DNA of 64,000 bases from Magnetospirillum sp. ME-1 (GTDB lineage Bacteria; Pseudomonadota; Alphaproteobacteria; Rhodospirillales; Magnetospirillaceae). Under the pieces are notes generated by a model that was given only the letters and a program-made list of their open reading frames with translations, had not been told where the DNA came from and ran no database searches. This document shows positions 33,188-42,092 of the stretch, piece by piece (the first letter of the stretch is position 1; every line of letters begins with the position of its first letter). The stretch is from contig NZ_CP015848.1 of NCBI RefSeq assembly GCF_002105535.1, forward strand, positions 2,782,990 through 2,846,989. Reading direction: 5' to 3'. Made by a program: the position numbers and the translations under genes.

Positions 33188-34362
33188 GACGTTCCTCCGG
33201 CCAAATCATGGAAGGGTTTGCACCGGAGCAAGCCGAGATCGAAGTCACGGAGCACGGCGAGGATACGATCGGCCACGCCGCCACCGAAGCCATAGGGGGG
33301 GGGCATGCCCACGAAGCTTTGGCGAAATTCGGGGGACAGCGCCTTGGCGATCGCTGCGGTGATGGTATCGCGGCTCTCTGCGCAATCGATTACCGATGCG
33401 GCCCGCAGGCGGCCTTTCTGGCGATCTCCTATATTGACGGTAGGCAGGTGGATCGCCGGAGCCTCGATCAGGCCACTCGACGAATTGCCAACCATGACCG
33501 CCGCAATGCCTAGCAACGGCAGGTAGGCCGAGCCCAGCGAGGCATGCAGACTGGCTCTGCCGGCATGGGCGGCCACCCATTCGGACAGTCGACGAGCGAT
33601 CGCGTCGTGGCCAGGGTCGGCGTTGACGCCGGTGACGACGACCTGAGCCTCGGGAAAATCCTCGAGGGCGGCAAGCATCTCGTTGACGGCGGTGATCTCG
33701 TCGCCCTGGCGCAGGGTTACCGGATGGTAGGTGACCACGATCACCGGATCGGTCAGCGTCAGTCCAAGACGCGACTCCAGGGCGCTGCGGTCCGTTTTAG
33801 CCGCTTCGGCTAGGTTGTCCAGACCTGGGGCGCCGACCTGGAATACCCGCCGGGGGTCCTCACCCATCTGGATCACCCGGCGGCCGTACTCGGCGGCGGC
33901 GACAAAGTGTAGATGCGCCATCTTGGTGATGGCGTGGCGGATCGATTCATCCATGGCGCCCTCGGTCACCTCGCCGCCATGGATGTGGGCGAGAGGCAAC
34001 CCCAACAGCATGGCGGCCTGGGCGGCCGCCAGGATTTCGAATCGGTCGCCAAGCACGACCACCAGGTCGGGAGAAATATCAGCGAACACTTGGGCTAGGC
34101 CCATGGTGGCCAGGCCGGTGGATTTGGCCGCCGAAAGGCGGGTTTCCGAGGTCAACAGGCACTCCACCTCGACCGGTGAGAAGCCGTCGGCGTGGATGGC
34201 TGCCACGGTGTGGCCGAATTGAGGCGCAAGGTGCATGCCGGTGGCGATCACCCGGAGTTCGCAGCCGGGGTCGGCGGCGATCAGGCGGAGCAGCGGCCGC
34301 AACAGGCCGTAATCCGCACGTGAGCCGGTGACGGCACAGATGCGGCGTCTGGCACTGTTCAT
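33184..34362 (-). CDS. legG: Hydrolysing UDP/GDP-sugar 2-epimerase (LegG/NeuC-like)
   Basis: A 392-residue hydrolysing 2-epimerase. Seen: VTGSRADYGLLRPLL at the N-terminus, VVLGDRFEILAAAQAAML, IHGGEVTEGAMDESIRHA and GNSSSGLIEAP, all typical of NeuC/LegG. It releases a manno-configured amino sugar from the nucleotide for the LegI synthase. I take the ATG at 34362, which overlaps the LegC stop by four bases and starts MNSARRRICAVTG. A 9-base C tract lies near its 3' end (33295-33303), encoding three prolines. Confidence 0.9.
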   Translation of the reverse strand: MNSARRRICAVTGSRADYGLLRPLLRLIAADPGCELRVIATGMHLAPQFGHTVAAIHADGFSPVEVECLLTSETRLSAAKSTGLATMGLAQVFADISPDLVVVLGDRFEILAAAQAAMLLGLPLAHIHGGEVTEGAMDESIRHAITKMAHLHFVAAAEYGRRVIQMGEDPRRVFQVGAPGLDNLAEAAKTDRSALESRLGLTLTDPVIVVTYHPVTLRQGDEITAVNEMLAALEDFPEAQVVVTGVNADPGHDAIARRLSEWVAAHAGRASLHASLGSAYLPLLGIAAVMVGNSSSGLIEAPAIHLPTVNIGDRQKGRLRAASVIDCAESRDTITAAIAKALSPEFRQSFVGMPPPYGFGGGVADRILAVLRDFDLGLLRCKPFHDLAGGTS

Positions 34363-35501
34363 GACAAAATTTCCTGCACAGCGGCGATCACTCTGTCTTG
34401 ATCCGCCTCGCTCAAATGAGTGGAGCAGGGCAACGTAAGCACCCTGGGCCAGATGTCGTCGCTGACCGGCATGGCGGTGGCGAGGCAATGCTCGTAGGGC
34501 GGCTGATGGTGCATGGGGCGCCAGAACGGGCGTGCCTCGATGCCGGCGGCCCGTATGCGCTCGCGCGCCTGATCGGTCGTCAGGGCGGGCGGCGCCAGGA
34601 CGATGCCGGAGAACCAGTCGGCACCATTGCTCCAGTCGGGGCGGGGAAACGGGCTCACGCCGGGCAGGCTGCCCAACGCGCCATTGTAACGGCTGCGAAT
34701 GCGGCGCTTGGCTGCGACCAGATCATCGAGTCGTTCCAGTTGCGCGCAGCCTACGGCGGCGTTGATATTGGTCAGACGGTAATTGAAGCCGACCTGATCG
34801 TGCAGATAGTCGCCGCCGATGCGGGCGGTGGTGGTGAGATGGCGAACCCGCTTGACCAGATCGCTGTCGTTGCCGATCACCGCACCGCCGCCGCCGGCCG
34901 TCACCGTCTTGTTGCCATTGAAAGAGATCACCGAAAGGTCTGCGCCGCATTGGGCCAGTGGACGATCCTTGTAGGTGGCGCCAAGCGCTGCGGCGGCATC
35001 CGCCACAACCTTGAGGTCATAGACCCGCGCAATGGCGCAGATGGTGTCCATGTCGGCGGGTTGGCCCAGAGTGTAGACCGGCAGGATGGCGGCGACGCGG
35101 CGGCCGCTGGCGGTATGGATCAGGCGCCCGCCATCGCGGCGGGTGGCGCTCGCCAGTTCCCGCTCCAGCAGAGCCGGGTCGAGGGTCCAGCTGTTGGCGG
35201 TAATATCCATAAGCCAGGGCTGGGCGCCGCAATGGGAAATGGCATTGGCGCTGGCGATGAAGGTGTAGGTGGGCATGATCACAAGATCGCCCGGTCCCAC
35301 CCCGATGGCGGTCAGGGCCACATGCAATCCGGTGGTGCCAGAGGAGGTGGCGACGGCGCCGCACGCTCCGGTGGCGGTGGAGACCATGGCTTCCAGTCGA
35401 TCGACGAAGGGGCCGACCGATGACACGAAGGTCGTGCTGATGCATTCCTGCAGATACCGCGCTTCATTGCCATCAAGACTGGGCGTGCAAAGCGGAATCA
35501 T
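34359..35501 (-). CDS. legC: DegT-family aminotransferase (LegC-like)
   Basis: A 380-residue PLP sugar aminotransferase. IPLCTPSLDGNEARYL opens as in LegC, TSSGTTGLHVAL is near residue 52, and the Schiff-base lysine is Lys198 in SFNGNKTVTAGGGG, a form typical of 4-aminotransferases for nonulosonic acid precursors. It aminates C4 of the 4-keto-6-deoxy nucleotide sugar made by LegB, which ends three bases upstream. The amino group becomes N-7 of the finished nine-carbon sugar. PseC-type specificity is less likely given the NeuC-type epimerase next door. Confidence 0.88.
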   Translation of the reverse strand: MIPLCTPSLDGNEARYLQECISTTFVSSVGPFVDRLEAMVSTATGACGAVATSSGTTGLHVALTAIGVGPGDLVIMPTYTFIASANAISHCGAQPWLMDITANSWTLDPALLERELASATRRDGGRLIHTASGRRVAAILPVYTLGQPADMDTICAIARVYDLKVVADAAAALGATYKDRPLAQCGADLSVISFNGNKTVTAGGGGAVIGNDSDLVKRVRHLTTTARIGGDYLHDQVGFNYRLTNINAAVGCAQLERLDDLVAAKRRIRSRYNGALGSLPGVSPFPRPDWSNGADWFSGIVLAPPALTTDQARERIRAAGIEARPFWRPMHHQPPYEHCLATAMPVSDDIWPRVLTLPCSTHLSEADQDRVIAAVQEILS

Positions 35502-35504
35502 CGA

Positions 35505-36689
35505 CTACATCTTCTGATCGAGATTGCGGTGCCGCTCCACGTGGAGGAGATCGGGAACGGCTGCGGTAATGGCGGCGGCGAGATCGGCCTTGGACCAGGT
35601 GGTGAGAGACCGCAGGCGCTGGAATTCGGTGAGGAAGGCATCCAGTGCGGCCGGATCAGCCACCGCTTCCCGTGCCGCGGCGATGGAGGTGAAGCGGCGG
35701 TAATCGACCACGTCGCCGTCCCGGAAAAACTCCTCCTGCGGTTTTTCGCCGGTCGTATCCGACGGCGCGAACCAGCACGGCCAATGTGTGCTGGTGGGGA
35801 CGGTGCGTCTGGCTTCGTCCTCGGAAGCGCAGAGAAGGGGCTTGAGGCCGCGTGATTCCAGCAGCATCACGGCGATTTCGTCGAACCGCAGCACATCCAG
35901 TCCGGCATCGACCTTGGGGCAGAACACTTCGTGGTCGTCGGCGAGGAAACCGGCCAGCAGGCATAATTGCCCGGCTTCCTCGTGGGTCATGAAATAGCGG
36001 CGCACGTCAGCGGGGGCAGAGAGGGGTTGTCTCTTCTCCAGCCGCCGCTCAAACCCTTCCAGCAGGCTTCCAGCCGAAAACGCCACATTGGCGAAGCGGG
36101 CGGTGGTGGCAGGCACGGTGCTGTCGCTGGCGAACAGTACCTGTTCCATCAGGTTCTTGGTGGCGCCCATCAGGTTGGCCGGGCAGACCGATTTGTCGGT
36201 GGAGACCGAAAATGCACGGCCCAACCGACGCCCGGCCGGCGAGCGCAGATAATGGTGCAGGGCACGGACGTTGACATCGACCATTCGCATCAGGCTGAAG
36301 ACGTCGCGTTCGGCACGGACATGCTTCAGGGCAGAGAAGTTAAGGAAGGCGTCAAACGATCCCGCGGCCTCGGCATAGCGCTGGAATTCCAGCGAAGCGA
36401 AATCGATGCTGGTTGTGACGAAATCGTCCGGTACCGGCAGCAGCGACGAGCGCAGGTCGCGCACGACCTCGACCAGATTGTTTTCGTTGATATCGACGAG
36501 GTGCAGTCCACGGGGCTTGAAGCGGACCAACTGGCGCACGAAAGCGCTGCCGATGGAGCCCGCCGCCCCAATGACCAAAATCCGCTTGCCACCGATGGCC
36601 TCGGCCAATTCCGCCGCGTTGTCTTCCATATCCGAATGAAAACGCGACCCCGCATGGCCGGTGAGGCGTGCAAGTCTTTCCGTGATCAT
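35505..36689 (-). CDS. legB: Nucleotide-sugar 4,6-dehydratase (LegB/CapD-like SDR)
   Basis: A 394-residue polysaccharide SDR with GAAGSIGS at 41-48 and the PseB/PglF-type active site STDKSVCPANLMGATK, in which Met replaces the usual Tyr, as in inverting and retaining 4,6-dehydratases. It should make the 4-keto-6-deoxy GlcNAc nucleotide that LegC aminates. The ATG at 36689 follows a 174-base gap, so this is likely the first gene of its transcript. The C-terminal 90 residues, with TGEKPQEEFF, belong to the same family. Confidence 0.85.
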   Translation of the reverse strand: MITERLARLTGHAGSRFHSDMEDNAAELAEAIGGKRILVIGAAGSIGSAFVRQLVRFKPRGLHLVDINENNLVEVVRDLRSSLLPVPDDFVTTSIDFASLEFQRYAEAAGSFDAFLNFSALKHVRAERDVFSLMRMVDVNVRALHHYLRSPAGRRLGRAFSVSTDKSVCPANLMGATKNLMEQVLFASDSTVPATTARFANVAFSAGSLLEGFERRLEKRQPLSAPADVRRYFMTHEEAGQLCLLAGFLADDHEVFCPKVDAGLDVLRFDEIAVMLLESRGLKPLLCASEDEARRTVPTSTHWPCWFAPSDTTGEKPQEEFFRDGDVVDYRRFTSIAAAREAVADPAALDAFLTEFQRLRSLTTWSKADLAAAITAAVPDLLHVERHRNLDQKM

Positions 36690-36810
36690 GAGTCTTCGGT
36701 CCAAATATTGCGGGTCCGGGCGATGGCAACCGGATCGAATCTGTCCAATATCGCTGCCCGATTGGCGAACAAACAGACCCCACGCGATGGCGTTGGGAAA
36801 CACGGCGAGA

Positions 36811-36819
36811 CATATAGCA
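36811..36819 (-). promoter_or_regulatory. Possible extended -10 promoter before legB
   Basis: On the minus strand TGCTATATG gives an extended -10 (TGn plus TATATG), inside an AT-richer patch of the 174-base gap upstream of legB. I see no good -35 at the right spacing. It would give a leader of about 115 bases. The rest of the gap holds nothing else I can identify. Confidence 0.35.
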
Positions 36820-36863
36820 TATCGAGGCAAAAGTAGTGAGAAAAACGGTCGGTATGGCTGGGG

Positions 36864-38255
36864 TCAACGCCCCCCAATCCGTTCAAGCAACCCGTGCTCG
36901 ACCAGCCTTTCAGCCGTTGCCGCCAGTTGGCGCACGGCAAAACCGGTCCGTTCGGCCAGTGCCATCAGGTCTGTCGAGCCATCGGCGGCCTGCATTGTCC
37001 AAAGGATGCTTTCCAGCTCGGGGCGCATCCTGACGGCTTGCAGGCCGGTGTGGCTGCCGGCGGCGGCCCCCTGATGCATCGCTCCTCCTGTGCTGGGGTA
37101 CATGTTGCGGCGCCCCAGCATGGGCTCACAATACGGCATGAGCGAACGATAGGCGCAGTTCAATTCCAATTTTTCTATCACCGACAAGTAAATCTCAAGA
37201 GTATCGGCAAGGGATTCAGCCGAAACGAAATCGAGATTGTCTGCTGATGTGTGATATTCGTGATAGTCGTAGTACTTGTCCTTGCAGATGCTTCCCACCG
37301 GAATACGCCAATGGGGCTGGGAGTACTGCCGCTCGTCGCTACCATTAATGTCAAAGGGATGGTCGATGAATTCCAGATTGCGCTCGCGCAGGCTGAGCAG
37401 CGCGGCGCGGTCCACCATGGATTGCCCGCCGGTCAGGGAGGTAAAACTGCGCTTGTACGCAAACGGACCGGGGCCCGCGACGCAGGTCAGAACGTAACCA
37501 CCCGATATTCCGAGACAGGCATCGGCGTTGCGCGCCAGATAGGTTATGGCCCCGATGGTTTCGGGAATGACGATGAAACGATAGGAGTGGCGCAACCGGC
37601 GCCCCTCCAGAGCCCGGAGCAGCAGGGTCCAGAGCACCACGCCGCTCAGGTTGTCGTTGGCCAGCGAGGGATGGCAGCAATAGGTCGAGATGAGGTATTC
37701 GCCACCGTCGCCGTCATGGCCGGAAAGCCGCCGCTCGCCGTAGCTCAGGCTTCCCGGCGCCAGGGTCGAGTCGATCACCACCCGGTAACGCTCCGCAGGA
37801 TCCATGGCGTCGCACTGGTTCTGGCTGAGGCAGAAGCCCCAACCACGGCTGTAGTAGCGGGTGCGGTAGGGGATGGCGTCGGGCATGGCCGGCAGCGTGT
37901 GCAGGTGCTCGCGAAGTTCCGGAAAATCCATCTCGCGGTCGATCGGTTCGCTGTAGCTGACCACGTGCAGGTTCGAACGGCGGAAATCGATAATCCGCCG
38001 CCCGCCCGAATCCGCGATATAGGCGTCGCGGATATTCCATTCGTCGGGAACCTGCCAATCGAACACCTGGGTGCCGGAGGGGACCTCGTGAATGTCCAGG
38101 GGCGTCGTTTCCGCCAGTCTGCGCAGGGTTTGACGCACGCCGTCACCGGTTATGGAACGGCAGATGGGGAACAGTTCCCGCAGCAGGCCGTCGGCCGCCG
38201 CGACCGCCGCGTCCCGGTCAAAGCCTTCGATGACGTTTGCGATATCCGAGGTCAT
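36864..38255 (-). CDS. DUF4910/DUF2172 aminopeptidase-like zinc hydrolase with winged-helix tail
   Basis: A 463-residue protein of a family recurrent in polysaccharide clusters. A peptidase-M28-like core shows CCHPSLANDNLSG (His195, Asp201), IPETIGAI with Glu232, and HEYHTSADN near residue 335. The sequence from about 400 (LESILWTMQAADGSTDLMALAERTGF) resembles a winged helix. The predicted activity is metal-dependent hydrolysis of an amide bond, perhaps deacylating a sugar intermediate; substrate unknown. It follows the MBOAT gene by ten bases. Confidence 0.78.
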   Translation of the reverse strand: MTSDIANVIEGFDRDAAVAAADGLLRELFPICRSITGDGVRQTLRRLAETTPLDIHEVPSGTQVFDWQVPDEWNIRDAYIADSGGRRIIDFRRSNLHVVSYSEPIDREMDFPELREHLHTLPAMPDAIPYRTRYYSRGWGFCLSQNQCDAMDPAERYRVVIDSTLAPGSLSYGERRLSGHDGDGGEYLISTYCCHPSLANDNLSGVVLWTLLLRALEGRRLRHSYRFIVIPETIGAITYLARNADACLGISGGYVLTCVAGPGPFAYKRSFTSLTGGQSMVDRAALLSLRERNLEFIDHPFDINGSDERQYSQPHWRIPVGSICKDKYYDYHEYHTSADNLDFVSAESLADTLEIYLSVIEKLELNCAYRSLMPYCEPMLGRRNMYPSTGGAMHQGAAAGSHTGLQAVRMRPELESILWTMQAADGSTDLMALAERTGFAVRQLAATAERLVEHGLLERIGGR

Positions 38256-38265
38256 GGTGGCGATC

Positions 38266-39756
38266 CTAGAACTGGAAATACAGGAACGGCGATTGCGACG
38301 ACAGGCCGATCATTCCCGCCGCTAATATGACCGCCGTTGCCGCGGCCCACCAGCGATTGGGGGAAAAATTCAGACGCGGGCCCGGATCTGTGGGTTCGTC
38401 GAGAACGATGGCCTGGGTGTTCGGCGCCGCTACGGCCAGGGCCAATAGCGCGCCCAGAACCAGAAGTTCGGAGATACCCTGGAAGGCAAAGGCCGACGGC
38501 GCGTCGAACCGGATTCCCAGTTCCGCCAGCGCGCCCACGACCGGATATCCGGCATAGGTGGACGGCAGTACCACCCCGTTCAGGCCGGACAGGCCACGCA
38601 AGACGTTCAGGGCGCCGGGCAGATTGTCGGCCCGGAAGAACACCCAGGCCACCATCACGGTGACCAGGGTCAATGCGTGGCCGGCGGTTCGCTCCAGCCG
38701 GCCGGGAACACCCTTGCGCAGGCTTCGCCAGCCGTGATTGACGATCAGGGCCAGCCCGTGCAGCGCTCCCCACGCCACGAAGGTCAGGTTGGCGCCGTGC
38801 CAGAGCCCACCCAGCACCATGGTGGCCATCAGGTTGACCCACCGCCGCGCCGGTCCTCGCCGGTTGCCGCCCAGCGGCACATACAGGTAATCGCGCAGGA
38901 AGAGGGACAGGCTGATATGCCACCGCCGCCAGAACTCGATGATCGAGCTGGCCCGGTAGGGTGAGGCGAAATTGATGGGCAGGCGGATGCCGAACAACAG
39001 GCCAAGTCCCACCGCCATGTCCGAATAGCCGGAGAAGTCGAAGTAAATCTGCAAGGTATAAGCCAATGCGCCGCACCATGCTTCGACCAGGGTGGGATTG
39101 GCGGCGGCAAAGACGGGGTCCGCATAGGCCACCACCGAATCAGCCAGCAGGACCTTCTTGCCGAGACCCAGGGCGAACAGGGTTAGACCCTGGGCCATTC
39201 GTTGCGGATCGGCGCGATAAGTCTCGGGGCGGGCGAATTGCGGCATCATGTCCCGGTGATGCAGGATCGGGCCGGCGATCAGATGGGGAAAGACCGTGAC
39301 GAACAGCAGATAATTGAGAGGTGTATGGTCACTGACCTCGCCGCGCGCGGCATCGGCTAGAAAGGCGATCTGGGTGAAGGTGAAGAACGAGATGCCCAGG
39401 GGAATGGCGGCGACGGTGGCGTGGGCCGCCAGGTCGCCGGCCGTCAGACCGGCCAGGAAATCCCAGTACTTGTAAAAAGCCAGCGCCCCAAGGTTGACCG
39501 CCACCGCCGCGTACAGCAGCCGGCGGGCTTTCGGCTTTCCAGCCCGGGCGAGGATGGCCGTCGAGGCTGTCCAGTTGAAGGCGATGGAGCCCAACAAGAT
39601 GGGCAGGTAACTGATGTTCCAGTGGGCGTAAAAGAACAGCGAAGCCAGCGCCAGGAACAGCTTTGCGGCGGTGACGCCAAGCCGGCTCAGTCCATAAAAG
39701 CCGATCAGCGAGAGCGGCAGGAAGGCCAGGATGAATTCGTAGGAATTGAACAGCAT
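38266..39756 (-). CDS. MBOAT-family O-acyltransferase (AlgI-like)
   Basis: A 496-residue polytopic membrane protein. The MBOAT core is IEFWRRWHISLSLFLRDYLYVPLGGN (split here as IEFWRRWHIS at 273-282 and LRDYLYVPLGGN after it), and the conserved His320 is in GGLWHGANL with a second His at 333. AlgI-type proteins pass acetyl groups across the inner membrane for polysaccharide O-acetylation. An SGNH partner gene lies just upstream. The start at 39756 (MLFNSYEF) is the usual AlgI-like N-terminus. Ten or more hydrophobic segments span the sequence. Confidence 0.92.
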   Translation of the reverse strand: MLFNSYEFILAFLPLSLIGFYGLSRLGVTAAKLFLALASLFFYAHWNISYLPILLGSIAFNWTASTAILARAGKPKARRLLYAAVAVNLGALAFYKYWDFLAGLTAGDLAAHATVAAIPLGISFFTFTQIAFLADAARGEVSDHTPLNYLLFVTVFPHLIAGPILHHRDMMPQFARPETYRADPQRMAQGLTLFALGLGKKVLLADSVVAYADPVFAAANPTLVEAWCGALAYTLQIYFDFSGYSDMAVGLGLLFGIRLPINFASPYRASSIIEFWRRWHISLSLFLRDYLYVPLGGNRRGPARRWVNLMATMVLGGLWHGANLTFVAWGALHGLALIVNHGWRSLRKGVPGRLERTAGHALTLVTVMVAWVFFRADNLPGALNVLRGLSGLNGVVLPSTYAGYPVVGALAELGIRFDAPSAFAFQGISELLVLGALLALAVAAPNTQAIVLDEPTDPGPRLNFSPNRWWAAATAVILAAGMIGLSSQSPFLYFQF

Positions 39757-39757
39757 T

Positions 39758-40738
39758 CTAGCCGCCCGTCCCGGTCGCGCCCGCCAGATCACGCATCAAC
39801 GGCTCCATGGTCTCCGCATCGACCCGCCGTTCGGGCCAGGGATAGGTGGCGAACAGGGCGTGCAGGCCATCCGCGTTGAGATGACTTTCATCCCGGAACA
39901 GTTCGGGACGGTCGGAAATTCCGGGAAAGTGGCTGAGTTCGGCATAGGAGCCGATGGTGGCGGCAAAGGTCCGGCGCTGGGCGATGAGACGCGATGCATC
40001 CAGGCGGCGGAGATGAATGTCGCTGAATACCGGGGTTATGAAACGGATTTCGATGGAATTGGTTTCGGCAAAGACCTTCACCTCTGCCAGGCGCTTGACG
40101 ATGGCCGGATCGAAATCCTGACTATCCGGGGTATCGCGCCCGATGCCGTCGAATGTCAGGGGCCGGTCCTGAACCAGGAATCCGCGCGGATGCAGATGCA
40201 TTGCATGGGCGCCCGACCACAACAGGCGTAGGTGGTTGATGGAATCGCGGCCATAGCCGCGCAGGTTGGTCAGGTGATAGCGCAATACGTCGGCGGGTGA
40301 CTCATAATAGCGGTCGATAATCGGTCCGTCGGGCCGGAAGGTGTGCAGATCGAGCAGGTAGACAATTCTGCTGATGTTGCGCCGTTGACTGACGCTCAAC
40401 GTCTTGAGGAAGGCAAGCACCGACGTGGGATGGCCATACACGGCATGGAGGTTAAGGACCGATTCCCCCAGGAACTGATCGGAAAACTGGTGGGACCGCG
40501 ATGTCCCGAACACCAGGGTCTGTTGCGTTTCGCCCAGGATGCGGCGGTATTTTGCGATGGTTACCGGACGCGAGACGAAGTGGATTTGCGTATCGTCGCG
40601 TTCGCCATAGGGATCGACCCAGGCGCAGGCGATCAGGCTGGCGGCGAACAGAGCCAACGCCCCGCACATGGCTTCGACGAGATAGCGGCGATGCGCCGTC
40701 GCCGGGCGTCGCGGTGGCGAAGCGTATTGGCCGCTCAT
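39758..40738 (-). CDS. SGNH-hydrolase-like partner of the MBOAT protein (AlgX/DltD-like role)
   Basis: A 326-residue protein with one N-terminal membrane segment (about 24-41), then a periplasmic domain. VFGTSRSHQF near residue 76-85 holds a candidate nucleophile Ser and FRDESHLNADGL near the end gives the Asp-x-x-His pair. SGNH proteins beside MBOATs complete O-acetyl transfer in the periplasm. It ends two bases before the MBOAT start, and its own ATG at 40738 overlaps the upstream gene by four bases. Direct homology to AlgJ or DltD is not asserted; role and layout are similar. Confidence 0.78.
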   Translation of the reverse strand: MSGQYASPPRRPATAHRRYLVEAMCGALALFAASLIACAWVDPYGERDDTQIHFVSRPVTIAKYRRILGETQQTLVFGTSRSHQFSDQFLGESVLNLHAVYGHPTSVLAFLKTLSVSQRRNISRIVYLLDLHTFRPDGPIIDRYYESPADVLRYHLTNLRGYGRDSINHLRLLWSGAHAMHLHPRGFLVQDRPLTFDGIGRDTPDSQDFDPAIVKRLAEVKVFAETNSIEIRFITPVFSDIHLRRLDASRLIAQRRTFAATIGSYAELSHFPGISDRPELFRDESHLNADGLHALFATYPWPERRVDAETMEPLMRDLAGATGTGG

Positions 40739-41436
40739 AATGTTCGCCGTCGCCAGCCGTCGAGGATGCCGTCGATCCCACTCTCCGGTGTCAGGCCGGG
40801 AAAGGCGGCGTCCAGGGCCGCCAGGTCCTCGGGCCGGTCCACGTCGAGGCGCACCCGTCCCTCCGGGTCCCGCCATTCCTCGGGGCATGGCACCGCCAGG
40901 ATGCGCCAGCGTTCCGGCTGGTCCCAGATCCAGGCGGTGACGTGCTCGCGGTGGCGGGGATCGGCGGTGGTCTCGGCCTGACGCCGCAGCAAGCCGGCGT
41001 CCAGGACCTCGACGCCCAGGCCGTCCGGCCATTGGTTGCCCAGCCGGGGAATGTGGTTGAAGGCGTAGTCGGGGCGTTCGCGCAGAAATGAATCCACCGC
41101 CAGATCGCAGGCTTCGGGTGCCACCAGTGGATTGTCGGCGCAGATTCTGACGACGGTTGTGGCCTCGAAGGCCTGGGCGGCGGCGGCGAACCGGCCGAGC
41201 ACGTCGTACTCGCTGCCGCGAAAGACCGCAACACCCAGATTTTCGGCCAGCTTCGCCAACGGGTCGTCGCGCTCGAACTGGCTGGTGGCCAGCACCACCC
41301 GGTCCAGACTGCGAGCCCGCCTCAGGCGGGTCAGCACCCATTCCAGAAGCGGACGGCCCTGAAACGGCGCCAGCATCTTGCCTGGAAAACGGGTGGAGCC
41401 CATGCGGGCCTGGACCAGGGCGACGACGGAGGTCAA
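40735..41436 (-). CDS. spsF: SpsF-like cytidylyltransferase
   Basis: A 233-residue nucleotidyltransferase of the SpsF (spore coat polysaccharide) family. VALVQARMGSTRFPGKML at the N-terminus is the diagnostic signature and ICADNPLV near residue 98 follows. Relatives are CMP-sugar synthetases of the NeuA/KdsB superfamily. A NeuB-like synthase of SpsE type is encoded two genes upstream, so this protein may make the CMP form of that synthase's product. It ends 30 residues after a RLDVDRPED segment typical of the family. Confidence 0.82.
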   Translation of the reverse strand: MTSVVALVQARMGSTRFPGKMLAPFQGRPLLEWVLTRLRRARSLDRVVLATSQFERDDPLAKLAENLGVAVFRGSEYDVLGRFAAAAQAFEATTVVRICADNPLVAPEACDLAVDSFLRERPDYAFNHIPRLGNQWPDGLGVEVLDAGLLRRQAETTADPRHREHVTAWIWDQPERWRILAVPCPEEWRDPEGRVRLDVDRPEDLAALDAAFPGLTPESGIDGILDGWRRRTL

Positions 41437-42090
41437 TCACCACTCCGCCAGCTTATCGGCGTGCCAGGTGCCGGCGAAGAAGGTCTTGGCGCCACCATCG
41501 GGTTGGGAAATCTGACCGAATTCGAAATAGTGCATGCCAAAACGCTGCAATATGCCGGGAAGATCGGTGAAGTAGTCGCGGCCGTAAACCTGCTTTCCCG
41601 GCGCATAGGTCGTCAGCAGGTGAACCAGGGAACAGGCGGGAAGGTCCGTGCGGAGAAAGGTAAGGAAATCATCCAATTGGTCGAGAACATACCAGGTGAT
41701 CTCGGCCATCACGATGACGTCGGGGGCCAGGGTCCGCAGCAGATCGTAATCGGAGAGCCGGCCGACCTCGAAACCGGGTCCTGGGCATTCACGCCGTGCG
41801 CGCTCCACGGCGGTGCTGGAAATATCAAGTCCGATGGTTTGGAGTCCGGTCCCGGCGATCCTGGCGCTGTAACGGCCGAGACCGCACCCCAATTCGACCA
41901 CCTTGCGGGCTCCGAGACGGGTTTGCAGCCGCTGCAGGTAGCAAATGCCGACGGCCCGTTCGGTCGCCCAGGTTTCATCGGCGACCTGATGCCAGGGATC
42001 GTCAAAGTCTCGGTACATATCCTCGAACTCGCCAACCAGGCGGCCATCCCTGATCACGTAATCCTGATAACGGGGATATTTCGGCGTCAC
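41437..42090 (-). CDS. SAM-dependent methyltransferase
   Basis: A 217-residue class I methyltransferase. Motif I is KVVELGCGLGRYSARIA near residue 64-80 and the acidic end of strand 2 follows in IGLDISSTAVERAR. It likely O- or N-methylates the sugar made by the adjacent synthase genes, or its transferred form. It sits between a NeuB-type synthase (two-base gap) and the SpsF-like gene, whose start follows directly. Substrate not readable. Confidence 0.82.
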   Translation of the reverse strand: MTPKYPRYQDYVIRDGRLVGEFEDMYRDFDDPWHQVADETWATERAVGICYLQRLQTRLGARKVVELGCGLGRYSARIAGTGLQTIGLDISSTAVERARRECPGPGFEVGRLSDYDLLRTLAPDVIVMAEITWYVLDQLDDFLTFLRTDLPACSLVHLLTTYAPGKQVYGRDYFTDLPGILQRFGMHYFEFGQISQPDGGAKTFFAGTWHADKLAEW

Positions 42091-42092
42091 GA

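Noticed and set aside
36860-36873. GGGG-CCCC mini-hairpin at the stop of the DUF4910 gene
   Set aside because: Only four base pairs, and the nearest T run is more than ten bases away.
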